A DNA stretch of 64,000 nucleotides from Ignavibacteria bacterium (GTDB lineage: Bacteria; Bacteroidota; Ignavibacteria; Tepidaquicellales; OLB5): assembly GCA_019912545.1 (NCBI GenBank), contig JAIOIK010000042.1, positions 42,511-106,510 of the forward strand. Reading direction: 5' to 3'. Positions 40,788 to 48,389 of this stretch are shown here, one piece after another. The notes under the pieces were generated by a model. That model saw only the letters and a program-made list of their open reading frames with translations. It did not search any database and was not told the origin of the DNA. How positions within the stretch are numbered: position 1 is the stretch's first letter; each line of letters opens with the position of its first letter. A program made the translations under genes and the position numbers.

Positions 40788-42044
40788 ATGAAACCTAAGA
40801 TATTTGTAAGTTCTACAATTTTAGATTTTGAAGATTTAAGAAGTGCTCTAAAATTTCATCTTGAAGAACTTGATTTTGAAGTCCAAATGAGTGAGTTTCC
40901 CAATTTTGAGGTGGACAAAGATTCTGATACTTTTGATGCATGCATGAAGAATTTAAAAAAATGTCAGTATTTTATACTATTAATTGGATACAGGAGAGGT
41001 GCATGGTATGAAAAAGGAAAGCTTTCAATTACTCATAGAGAGTATTTAGCGGCCAAGTCGTTGATAGAAGCCGGGCATCCATTACGAATTATTTCATTTG
41101 TGAGAAAACCTATTTGGCTATTAAGAAGTGATAGAACCGCCTTATTAGAGCATTTCCAATCCAAATCTCTTGCTATTTCAAAAGATCTTACAATTGTAGG
41201 TTCTCCAATAATTGATGATCCAGAATATATTTTCAAATTTGTGGATGAAATAAAGAGAGGTGTTATGTTACCTAAGGCGCAATCACCAGTTAATAATTGG
41301 ATTTTTGATTTTGATAGCTTTGAAGATATTGTAACTGCTTTGAAAAATTCATTTAATATCACCGAATCACTTGAAGAAAAAAAATATAAAAGACTGTTAA
41401 TAAATGAGTTGATAGAAAATAGAGATAGATTTTTTATTTCTCCAATTGACCTTGATGAATCTGAAGTGGAATACTCAAAAAAAGAAAAAAACAATTATTT
41501 AGATTTTTTCAGAAGAACTTTTTTCCCTCGACTACTAGATAAAGAAGGGCAAATAACAGCTAAAATCTATGAATTTGATGTTACTGGGAAAGAGTTAATG
41601 CAAATTTTTTTCTGTACAACTTTTTATCCAAGTTTTACAAAATTATATAGTATCAAATCTTCGATTTTGTCAAAAGTGCTTAACGAAGGTCTCTTGTTGA
41701 GTTATGATAATTCTGTCGGTGAGTATAAAAGTAATTATCTAATTTTTTCATTAAATAAATTACTTGAAATGATAGAAAGCTTTAATAATTTTAGACAAAC
41801 CACCGCAGACAAGGAATTTAATAAGGATATGTCCAAAGTAATGACTGATGGATCCGCAAGAAAGGAAATTGTTAGATTAACATTTAGTACTGCGCTCGCT
41901 GTAATTACCTATGGATACTTGGCAAGAATACCAGAATTGATTTCAAGTATATTAAAAGTCTTGGAAAAAAAAGAATACGATGAATTGCTGAAGTTTGATT
42001 TTTCCATGAGTTATGCCAAAAATTATCTAGCAGGTTTAAACTAG
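40788..42044 (+). CDS. DUF4062-domain protein
   Basis: 418 residues. Residues 1-90 match DUF4062: KPKIFVSSTILDFEDLRSALKFHLEEL, then FDACMKNLKKCQYFILLIGYRRGAWY and ITHREYLAAKSL, a TIR/flavodoxin-like fold. DUF4062 is often the N-terminal sensor or effector domain of STAND NTPases and other suspected immunity proteins. Here no NTPase follows: there is no P-loop in the remaining 320 mostly helical residues. Base composition is clearly more AT-rich than the neighbours, and the gene is flanked by repeats and by convergent genes, which suggests recent acquisition. A solitary defence or stress effector is an inference. Confidence 0.75.
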   Translation: MKPKIFVSSTILDFEDLRSALKFHLEELDFEVQMSEFPNFEVDKDSDTFDACMKNLKKCQYFILLIGYRRGAWYEKGKLSITHREYLAAKSLIEAGHPLRIISFVRKPIWLLRSDRTALLEHFQSKSLAISKDLTIVGSPIIDDPEYIFKFVDEIKRGVMLPKAQSPVNNWIFDFDSFEDIVTALKNSFNITESLEEKKYKRLLINELIENRDRFFISPIDLDESEVEYSKKEKNNYLDFFRRTFFPRLLDKEGQITAKIYEFDVTGKELMQIFFCTTFYPSFTKLYSIKSSILSKVLNEGLLLSYDNSVGEYKSNYLIFSLNKLLEMIESFNNFRQTTADKEFNKDMSKVMTDGSARKEIVRLTFSTALAVITYGYLARIPELISSILKVLEKKEYDELLKFDFSMSYAKNYLAGLN

Positions 42045-42082
42045 GTTGATTATACAGTGTTTTTATCCTAATTTCATTAAGT

Positions 42083-44116
42083 TCAATACTCAATCAATTC
42101 CTTCAACTGCTCTTTAAATCTTGCCTTTGGGAAGAAATTCTGCTCAAGCTCGTGTGAAAACGGCACGGGTGTCTCTAGACTGCCCGAACGCATTACCGGC
42201 GCATCAATATAACTGAACAATTTTTCGCCTATCCATGCCGCAATCTCGCCGCCAATTCCGCCAAACAAAGTATCTTCATGGAGAATGATTACTTTGCCGG
42301 TCTTCTTAACGCTTTCTGCTATTGTTTCATAATCTATCGGAAGCAAAGTTCTCAGGTCTATCAGATCTGCGCTTACATCAGGAAAATCTTTCAAAACATT
42401 CAGCGCCCAGTAAACTCCCATGCCGTAAGTAATGATAGTAACATCATCGCCTTCGGTCTCAAGCCTTGCTTTGCCTATTGGCAGATTGTAGTAACCATCA
42501 GGCACATCTTCGCTTACGCTTCTATAAAGAGCCTTGTGTTCAAAGAATAATACCGGATTTGGATCTTCAAATGCTGAAATAAGCAATCCTTTCGCATCAG
42601 TTGGCGTAGCGGGATAAACAACCTTCAATCCGGGTACGTGTGTGAACCATGCCTCATTGCTTTGCGAGTGGAACGGACCCGCGCCAACTCCGCCGCCGGT
42701 GGGCATGCGCACTACAACATCTGCATTTTGTCCCCAGCGGTAATATATTTTTGCAAGATTATTTACTATCTGATTAAACCCACACGTAACAAAATCAGCA
42801 AACTGCATTTCAACCATGGATTTATATCCCATTATCGATAGCCCAAGCGCTGCACCAACTATTGCTGATTCACACAAGGGTGTGTTGCGAACCCGCTCTG
42901 TTCCGAACTCCTTATAAAAATTCTCTGTAACCTTAAAAACTCCGCCATATTCTGCAATATCCTGACCCATCAGAACAAGGTTATCAAACTTCTTCATTGA
43001 TTCCCTTAGGCCGTCACTCACTGCGTCAACTAACCTGCGCCGGGTGGTAACGATCTTTATCGGGTCAACTGCCTTTTGCTCAAACGGCGCATATACATCG
43101 TTTAGTTCAATAGCTGTATCTGGAACAATCTTAGGTTCAGAAAATGCATGTTCAAGTGATTTTTCAATTTCAATTATGAATTTATTTCTAACAAGCTGTA
43201 TTGTTGAATCCTTAAGTATTCCGGTGTTCAGTAAATACTCTTCGTAGTTCTTTACCGGGTCCTTCAGTCCCCATTTTTCAATTAGCTCTTTTGGAACATA
43301 TTTGATCCCGGAAGCCTCTTCATGCCCCCGCATACGGAAAGTTTTGCATTCAATCATTACAGGCCGCGGCTTTTTGCGCATGGAATTCCTAAGCGTCAAA
43401 ATCCTGTCATAAACTTCCAGAACATTATTACCGTCTATTTGATATGCTTCCATGCCATAGCCAATGGCCTTATCAACCAGTTCACGGCAGGCATATTGTT
43501 CGCTTACCGGAGTTGAAAGTCCGTAGCCATTATTTTCAATGATAAAAATTACAGGCAGCTTCCACACTGCGGCAACATTTAATGATTCATGGAAATCTCC
43601 TTCACTGGTTCCGCCTTCTCCTGTAAATACTGTTGTTATCTTTAGCTGGTGTTTTCTTTCTTTTGCTTTTTCCAGCACTTCGGCTAGGGCGATGCCATCT
43701 GCAATACCAAGCTGCGGCCCAAGGTGTGATATCATACCGCAAATATGATAATCATTGGTTCCAAAATGAAATGACCGCTCGCGCCCTTTGGAAAATCCTC
43801 TGAGGCCGCCTTGCAGCTGTATGAATAACTTTTCCAGTGGAATGCCTCTTGATGTAAATACTCCAAGATTTCTGTGCATTGGCAGAATATACTCATCCTT
43901 ATCCATAGCCATAGTTACTCCAACCGAAATAGCTTCCTGCCCGATGCCCGAAAACCACTTGCTTATCTTGCCAAGCCTTAGCTGCAAAAGCATTTTTTCT
44001 TCGATCATTCGCGGAAGTACAATTGCTTTGTAAAGCTCAAGCAAGGTTTCATCGGAATATTTCTTGCGGTTGAATTCCATTACCTGTTTTATAGTCAGAT
44101 CGTTCTGTTTGTGCAT
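42083..44116 (-). CDS. Fused alpha/beta E1 component of a 2-oxoacid dehydrogenase
   Basis: 677 residues in one chain. The alpha part (about 1-335) has RMIEEKMLLQLRLGKISKW, HRNLGVFTSRG, the thiamine-diphosphate segment GEGGTSEGDFHESLNVAAVWKLPVIFIIENNGYG and RMRGHEEASG. The beta part (about 350-677) has LVLMGQDIAEYGGVFKVTENFYKEFGTERVRNTPLCESAIVG, RMPTGGGVGAGPFHSQSNEAWF and DLIDLRTLLPIDYETI. Acetyl- or branched-chain 2-oxoacid decarboxylation is expected. Fused alpha-beta E1 proteins are known in Bacteroidetes. No E2 or E3 gene is adjacent. It converges on the DUF4062 gene. Confidence 0.9.
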   Translation of the reverse strand: MHKQNDLTIKQVMEFNRKKYSDETLLELYKAIVLPRMIEEKMLLQLRLGKISKWFSGIGQEAISVGVTMAMDKDEYILPMHRNLGVFTSRGIPLEKLFIQLQGGLRGFSKGRERSFHFGTNDYHICGMISHLGPQLGIADGIALAEVLEKAKERKHQLKITTVFTGEGGTSEGDFHESLNVAAVWKLPVIFIIENNGYGLSTPVSEQYACRELVDKAIGYGMEAYQIDGNNVLEVYDRILTLRNSMRKKPRPVMIECKTFRMRGHEEASGIKYVPKELIEKWGLKDPVKNYEEYLLNTGILKDSTIQLVRNKFIIEIEKSLEHAFSEPKIVPDTAIELNDVYAPFEQKAVDPIKIVTTRRRLVDAVSDGLRESMKKFDNLVLMGQDIAEYGGVFKVTENFYKEFGTERVRNTPLCESAIVGAALGLSIMGYKSMVEMQFADFVTCGFNQIVNNLAKIYYRWGQNADVVVRMPTGGGVGAGPFHSQSNEAWFTHVPGLKVVYPATPTDAKGLLISAFEDPNPVLFFEHKALYRSVSEDVPDGYYNLPIGKARLETEGDDVTIITYGMGVYWALNVLKDFPDVSADLIDLRTLLPIDYETIAESVKKTGKVIILHEDTLFGGIGGEIAAWIGEKLFSYIDAPVMRSGSLETPVPFSHELEQNFFPKARFKEQLKELIEY

Positions 44117-44158
44117 TAATTTATTAGCACTGAATACTAAAAATGCAATTCATAGAAA

Positions 44159-44179
44159 GGGAAGGCGTTTAACCTTCCC
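44159..44179 (-). terminator. Hairpin downstream of the ferritin gene
   Basis: On the minus strand GGGAAGG-TTAAACG-CCTTCCC is a 7-bp stem followed by TTTCT, 30 nt after the ferritin stop. A weak to moderate intrinsic terminator between ferritin and the E1 gene. Confidence 0.5.
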
Positions 44180-44209
44180 GTAAAAAATTATTTATTTGCA
44201 TCCGCGCAG

Positions 44210-44716
44210 TTAAGCTGCCGGCGGTACAAAAGTTCTCTGTGCAAATTCCTGGTCAATAAATAGCAGCCCTTCGCCCTTGCCGCCTATGATCTGCATCTTG
44301 CCAAGCGCCTTGCTTGCAGATGACTCTTCTTCTACCTGCTCATCAACATACCATTTCAAAAAGCTGTTCACTGCATGGTCGTTATTTTTTATCGCCTCGT
44401 CCATTAAGTCATTAATAGATTTTGTGACTCTCTGTTCATGCGCCAATGCTTTTTCAAACACTTCGATGTTCGATTTAAACATAACATCAGGTTTTGCTAT
44501 CTGCTGAAGCTCAACTTTGCCGCCTTTATCAAGGATAAAATGAAATATCTTCATAGCATGAAAATGCTCTTCCTGTGCCTGAACATGGAAATAATTTGCA
44601 ATTCCGTCGAGGTTTTCAGCGTGAAAGTAAGCTGCCATCGAAAGGTACTCATACTCAGAGAAAAACTCGTTATTCATCTGATTATTAAGCTCTTGCGCCA
44701 GTTTTTTTGATAACAT
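44210..44716 (-). CDS. Ferritin (bacterial non-heme)
   Basis: 168 residues with the FtnA-like four-helix layout: LAQELNNQMNNEFFSEYEYLSMAAYFHAENLDGIANYFHVQAQEEHFHAMKIFHFI carries the ferroxidase glutamates and histidine, and HAVNSFLKWYVDEQVEEE supplies the C-helix ligands. It oxidises and stores iron in a 24-mer. An AAGGAG ribosome-binding site sits 5 nt before the ATG, which is unusual in this window, and a promoter-like box lies upstream. Likely monocistronic. Confidence 0.93.
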   Translation of the reverse strand: MLSKKLAQELNNQMNNEFFSEYEYLSMAAYFHAENLDGIANYFHVQAQEEHFHAMKIFHFILDKGGKVELQQIAKPDVMFKSNIEVFEKALAHEQRVTKSINDLMDEAIKNNDHAVNSFLKWYVDEQVEEESSASKALGKMQIIGGKGEGLLFIDQEFAQRTFVPPAA

Positions 44717-44721
44717 AAAGA

Positions 44722-44761
44722 CTCCTTTTTTGGTGATAATTGTTATTTTAATACAAACTTA
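44722..44761 (-). promoter_or_regulatory. Promoter -7 box and Shine-Dalgarno of the ferritin gene
   Basis: On the minus strand TAAGTTTG (44761-44754) matches the TAnnTTTG box, with TTTTC about 19 nt upstream as a weak -33 element. GGAG at 44725-44722 lies 5 nt from the ATG at 44716, one of the few clear Shine-Dalgarno sequences in the window. The leader would be about 30 nt. Confidence 0.45.
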
Positions 44762-44830
44762 CTAATAATATAAATGAGTTGAAAACTAAAAATGTTTCAA
44801 ATGATGAATTGATACTGGCACCTTATTAAA

Positions 44831-44896
44831 TTCCCCTCTCGAGGGGCCTGCCTGCTGCAGGCAGGGGTGGACGCCGAAGGCGGACGGAGTGTGTTG
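44831..44896. repeat. CCCCTCTC/GGGGTGG repeat with inserted 19-bp palindrome
   Basis: TTCCCCTCTCGAGGGG and GGTGGACGCCGAAGGCGGAC-GGAGTGTGTT match the family at 10645-10692, but CCTGCCTGCTGCAGGCAGG (44847-44865) is inserted exactly between GAGGGG and GGTGG. This spacer separates ferritin from the S4-domain gene. Confidence 0.65.
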
Positions 44897-44911
44897 AATT
44901 AACAATAGTAA

Positions 44912-45280
44912 TCACAACTTCATCTTTTCAATTAGCCTTCTATCCTTTTTAGTCGGCCTGCCGGAACCCTTATACTTTCCCAAATACGAAATTATTCTTT
45001 CAGTCTTAAGCTTATCAAGTTCTTCCTGCGGCGTGATATCTTCTGCAAAATTTTTTACAAGGGGAGCGGATACACGCTTTTCCAAAAGCTCAATGACCCT
45101 GAACGCTCTCTTAACATATCCCTGCTGAACCGTGATGACCTCTCCAATCTTAAAATGCCGCGATGGCTTAACACTTGCACCCTCGATCTTCACTTTTCCG
45201 CCATCGCATGCATCCGCAGCAAGACTCCTCGACTTGAATACCCGGATACACCATAAATATTTATCTATTCTTACTGGCAA
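44912..45280 (-). CDS. S4-domain RNA-binding protein (Hsp15-like)
   Basis: 122 residues from TTG 45280. The S4 domain is at the N-terminus: RIDKYLWCIRVFKSRSLAADACDGGKVKIEGASVKPSRHFKIGEVITV. It is followed by an RVIELLEKRVSAPLVKNFAED segment and a basic C-terminal tail (GSGRPTKKDRRLIEKMKL), the layout of Hsp15/HslR. That protein recycles free 50S subunits carrying nascent chains after heat shock. Same strand as the genes at 45361-46301 but separated by a repeat. Confidence 0.85.
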   Translation of the reverse strand: MPVRIDKYLWCIRVFKSRSLAADACDGGKVKIEGASVKPSRHFKIGEVITVQQGYVKRAFRVIELLEKRVSAPLVKNFAEDITPQEELDKLKTERIISYLGKYKGSGRPTKKDRRLIEKMKL

Positions 45281-45306
45281 TTAACAATTAACAATGAACA
45301 ATAATT

Positions 45307-45352
45307 ATTGTCATTCTGAGGAGCGCAGCGACGAAGAATCCAGAATACAATT
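45307..45352. repeat. GTCATTCTGAG...GAAGAATCCAG repeat
   Basis: GTCATTCTGAGGAGCGCAGC followed by GACGAAGAATCCAG is another member of the GAATCC repeat family (compare 37212-37252), with a GAGCGCAGCGACG centre instead of the CCCGA...TCGGG stem. Confidence 0.55.
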
Positions 45353-45360
45353 CTTTATGG

Positions 45361-45603
45361 TTATCGCCCTTTATTCAGTGCTTCATTAAGATCTTCACGC
45401 ATATCATCGAATCTCTTCAACGCCTGCTTGATAAATTCATCGGTTAAGATCTTCTTAACTCCTTCATCGCCCATTACATCAAACTCACTTACTTTATAGA
45501 CCTGCTCAAGCCCGTTCTGCTCAAACTTTATCAGGTACTTTTGGTTCCAGGCAAATATCGAAATTTTGCAATCCGGATTCTGTATTTCTGCTATTGTTCT
45601 CAA
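45361..45603 (-). CDS. Small hypothetical protein, 80 aa
   Basis: TTG start at 45603, overlapping the TGA of the upstream gene by 4 nt (TTGA), which indicates translational coupling. 80 residues: RTIAEIQNPDCKISIFAWNQKYLIKFEQNGLEQVYKVSEFDVMGDEG, then a helix KKILTDEFIKQALKRFDDMREDLNEALNKGR. The strand-rich first half and helical tail are common in small conserved Bacteroidetes proteins. No family is recognised. Confidence 0.6.
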   Translation of the reverse strand: MRTIAEIQNPDCKISIFAWNQKYLIKFEQNGLEQVYKVSEFDVMGDEGVKKILTDEFIKQALKRFDDMREDLNEALNKGR

Positions 45604-46301
45604 TATTCTTTTTTGGTTCTTAAAAAAAGCGTCCAGTTACCCCACATCTCGCCTTTAAGATAAAATCCATCTAAATCAACATCTTTTATTCTGTAGGACA
45701 TTTTCTTTCCTTTTTCTATGATATCATATTGAGAATCAAGATTGACCAATATTCTCTTATCAAAAGAGTTTTGAATCGGGATAAGCAATTCTTCGTAACC
45801 GACATAAGTTACTGAAATTACTCCGGGAGTTTCTTTTTTAAGAAATCTCAATCTTACATCACCATTTTTATTTGTTCCTTTTTTTTCAATAATTGCGGAG
45901 TCTTTTTCGTATATTACTCGTGCGCTTGATAATGGAATTCCATCCTCATGAACATGTATGTTAACAATAATACTATCACTTTCTGTGTAAATTGAATCAA
46001 TAACAGTGTAAGCTCTGTAGAGGCCATTATCCGGAAAGTCCATGAATTCCAAATTCAGAAAATATTTTGTTGCTTTATATTCTCCAAACCCAATTGATTT
46101 GTCATTCTCCGCTTCAAACATATAGGTGAAGTTTCCACTATCGCCAATTGAAATTACTTCTCTATACATTCCGAAAAGTGTTGTCTTTTTTGTAACTGGA
46201 TCATAGTCAATTACAGACATATATTCTCCAGGCTCTATCTCCTGAGAAAATATGCCTGCGCTGATAAATAGTAAAAATAATATTGTAATCGTTATTTTCA
46301 T
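45600..46301 (-). CDS. Secreted hypothetical protein with carboxypeptidase-regulatory-like domain
   Basis: 233 residues with a signal peptide (MKITITILFLLFISAGIFSQ). Residues about 125-190 look like a beta-sandwich of the carboxypeptidase-regulatory/CarbopepD_reg type: IVNIHVHEDGIPLSSARVIYEKDSA, TNKNGDVRLRFLKKETPGVISVTYVGYEELLIPI. The start includes IEPGEYMSVIDYDPVTKKTTLFG. Likely periplasmic; unknown role. It is coupled to the 80-residue downstream gene by TTGA overlap. Confidence 0.6.
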   Translation of the reverse strand: MKITITILFLLFISAGIFSQEIEPGEYMSVIDYDPVTKKTTLFGMYREVISIGDSGNFTYMFEAENDKSIGFGEYKATKYFLNLEFMDFPDNGLYRAYTVIDSIYTESDSIIVNIHVHEDGIPLSSARVIYEKDSAIIEKKGTNKNGDVRLRFLKKETPGVISVTYVGYEELLIPIQNSFDKRILVNLDSQYDIIEKGKKMSYRIKDVDLDGFYLKGEMWGNWTLFLRTKKEY

Positions 46302-46318
46302 AGAAACCTCTTGTGTAG

Positions 46319-46338
46319 GGAACGGTCGTGACCGTTCC
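46319..46338. repeat. GGAACGGTC-GT-GACCGTTCC palindrome
   Basis: An exact copy of the palindrome at 39699-39718, lying between the MgtC gene (stop at 46346) and the start of the secreted protein gene. A GTAGG prefix is shared by both copies, so the duplicated unit is slightly longer than the palindrome. Confidence 0.6.
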
Positions 46339-46345
46339 TAAAAAA

Positions 46346-47638
46346 TCATATCACTATCGCCAATACTATATTCACAATTGTTATGACTGCAAGCCCCGCA
46401 ATCGCAAGCTTTGTCGTTTCGCGTTCTGCAAATATGAAAGTATAAATAGCTTTGAGTATGTTATTCGAAATTATTGCCTGAAGCGATGCCTTTGCGATCA
46501 GATCTGCACCAATTTCATACTTACCCTGGAACAGGTTTAGTAAAAACGGATCAATATCAGTAAATCCAACTCCGAAAGAGAGCACATTCAACCCCCCTGC
46601 GCCGTAATTTGCAATTACATAGTGAGTCAGCATACTGAAGAATATAAACAGTGCTGCAAAAAGTACCGCAGCCTTTAGCTCTAACGGATTCGTACTTGCC
46701 TCTGTAGGTTTACCATTACCGTCCTCCGCATCTTTCGGACGCTTAATGTAATATATTCCCACGGCAGTAATTATTGATACTGCAAGCAGTATGAGTAGCG
46801 GCATTCGAAGAATATTGCCAAGCTCGGGATTAAAAATATATATCAGTATCAGTATGCGCAGGTACATCATCGCCGAGCTTACCACTATTGAAGATGCATA
46901 CTTGTAAGCTCTATCTGCGCCGCCGTTTTCGCGGCTGCGTTTGGCAAGAATCATTGTAGTTGCAGTTGAACTATACAGGCCGCCGAGAATTCCCGAAATC
47001 ACAATTCCTGAATCCTTAAATACAAACTTCTGCAGCAGGTAACTTGCATACGAAATGCTTGAAACTACAACAACTGTCAGCCAGATAGTATATGCCGAGA
47101 GGTTTATGTATGGTATATCGGGTGACTTTGGTACAATTGGCAATACAACACCCGCTATGACAAGGAATTTTGCAAGAGTAGTGAATTCATCAATTTTTAT
47201 CCTGTCAGAAATATTCTGAAGGAACTCCTTGCGCTCTACAAGAATCAAGACCGATACCACTATTACAACAGTAAGCCATTTCGGCTGGGTTATGATAAGC
47301 GGCCCAAGTGTATAGGTTATCAGCGCTACAAGGATCGAAGTACTTCCATATGCTTTTGTATCTCGTATCCTTCCGAAATAGAACACTCCCAGCAAACTGC
47401 CAAGAATTACAAATCCAATTATATACAGAAGCAGACTCTGCGGAGAAAGAGTGTAGAGTATGAATCCAAGCGCACCAATGAATGCAAAGCTTCTATCCGT
47501 ACCAAATATCGCCGCCTGTTCCGGGTCGTCGCCGGAGCGCTTCTTCTGCTCAATTCCTATTATCAGCGCAAATGCCAGTGTTATGACGAAGTTAAGGAAT
47601 ACTTCGGGTATTTGGTCTATTACCTGCATAGCAAACAC
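46346..47638 (-). CDS. MgtC/SapB-family membrane protein with DUF4010
   Basis: 430 residues with around twelve hydrophobic helices. The N-terminal MgtC-like domain (VITLAFALIIGIEQKKR, SFAFIGALGFILYTL) is followed by DUF4010 (FTTLAKFLVIAGVVLPIVPKSP, SGILGGLYSSTATTMILAKRSRENG). Proteins with this layout are widespread inner-membrane proteins of unsettled function, possibly in ion homeostasis. The long hydrophilic insertion AEDGNGKPTEAST separates the two halves. It appears to be monocistronic. Confidence 0.88.
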   Translation of the reverse strand: MFAMQVIDQIPEVFLNFVITLAFALIIGIEQKKRSGDDPEQAAIFGTDRSFAFIGALGFILYTLSPQSLLLYIIGFVILGSLLGVFYFGRIRDTKAYGSTSILVALITYTLGPLIITQPKWLTVVIVVSVLILVERKEFLQNISDRIKIDEFTTLAKFLVIAGVVLPIVPKSPDIPYINLSAYTIWLTVVVVSSISYASYLLQKFVFKDSGIVISGILGGLYSSTATTMILAKRSRENGGADRAYKYASSIVVSSAMMYLRILILIYIFNPELGNILRMPLLILLAVSIITAVGIYYIKRPKDAEDGNGKPTEASTNPLELKAAVLFAALFIFFSMLTHYVIANYGAGGLNVLSFGVGFTDIDPFLLNLFQGKYEIGADLIAKASLQAIISNNILKAIYTFIFAERETTKLAIAGLAVITIVNIVLAIVI

Positions 47639-47762
47639 TTAAAAATATCGTTATTTATAAGGGAATTCAAGGGAAATTGATACCTGAAACTGATATTAAT
47701 GGTTGTTTTATTTAATAGTATGTTTATACAAATATTGATAAATTGAGAAAATTAAATTAAAT

Positions 47763-47936
47763 ATGGTAGTAGTAATCAAAAAGTCTGATTCTAAAAGGTC
47801 AATCCAAAGAAAGATCAAATCCGTGAAGCCTCAAAAAGCAAAGAAGCTGCTTGATGCCTATAAGTATAAAGGTATCTTAAAGATCAATGAAAACCCGAAC
47901 GAAATACAAAAGAAATTAAGAGATGAATGGCAATAG
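47763..47936 (+). CDS. Antitoxin-like small basic protein (VapB-like position)
   Basis: ATG at 47763, 57 residues, strongly basic (MVVVIKKSDSKRSIQRKIKSVKPQKAKKLLDAYKYKG) with an ending KLRDEWQ like many antitoxins. It overlaps the PIN toxin start by 14 nt. Position and size fit the antitoxin of a VapBC-type pair, though its sequence is not a classical AbrB or RHH VapB; the basic N-terminal part may bind DNA or RNA. Confidence 0.55.
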   Translation: MVVVIKKSDSKRSIQRKIKSVKPQKAKKLLDAYKYKGILKINENPNEIQKKLRDEWQ

Positions 47937-48291
47937 AGTAGTATCCGATACTAATGTTCTTATTTATCTTCTGAAAGGTGATGAGAAAGCGGCTAAAATT
48001 CTAAATGGAAAAGAAGTATATGTCTCCATAATAACAGAGATAGAACTTCTTGGTTTTAGAAATTCTACTGCTGCTGAGATCTCAAAAATCAAGAATTTAT
48101 TATCTGACTGTTATATAGTAGATCTTAACAATATAGTGAAGGAGCAGGCAATTGAAATGAAAAGATTTTACAATTTGAAAACGCCTGATGCAATAGTTTG
48201 TGCAACTTCGAAATTCTTAAATATCCCACTTGTTTCATCTGACAAAAAGTTAACAATGGTTGGTGAAATAAATGTTGTGTTTTTTGATTGA
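47923..48291 (+). CDS. PIN-domain toxin (VapC-like)
   Basis: 122 residues. The PIN acidic quartet is visible: D9 in VVSDTNVLIYLLKG, E41 in ITEIELLGF, D89 in KTPDAIVCAT and D107 in VSSDKKL. PIN toxins are Mg-dependent RNases that cleave tRNA or rRNA when not neutralised. ATG at 47923 lies inside the preceding small gene, the usual antitoxin-toxin order. All catalytic acids are present, so this module looks intact, unlike the relE locus at 15843. Confidence 0.85.
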   Translation: MNGNRVVSDTNVLIYLLKGDEKAAKILNGKEVYVSIITEIELLGFRNSTAAEISKIKNLLSDCYIVDLNNIVKEQAIEMKRFYNLKTPDAIVCATSKFLNIPLVSSDKKLTMVGEINVVFFD

Positions 48292-48389
48292 TCAAATAAT
48301 GTCCGGGTCTTTTTCTCTTTTAACCTTCACGCAATCTCATTAAATTTGTGTAATTAAAATGGATTCCCTCTTTCGGGGGAATTAGTAAT

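Noticed and set aside
40788..42044. Complete STAND/Avs-type defence gene
   Set aside because: No P-loop, Walker B or C-terminal repeat region follows the DUF4062 domain, so only a solitary effector can be proposed.
46319..46338. Intrinsic terminator for the MgtC gene
   Set aside because: The palindrome lacks a T-run on the minus-strand 3' side, so it does not fit a leftward terminator; it is kept only as a repeat.
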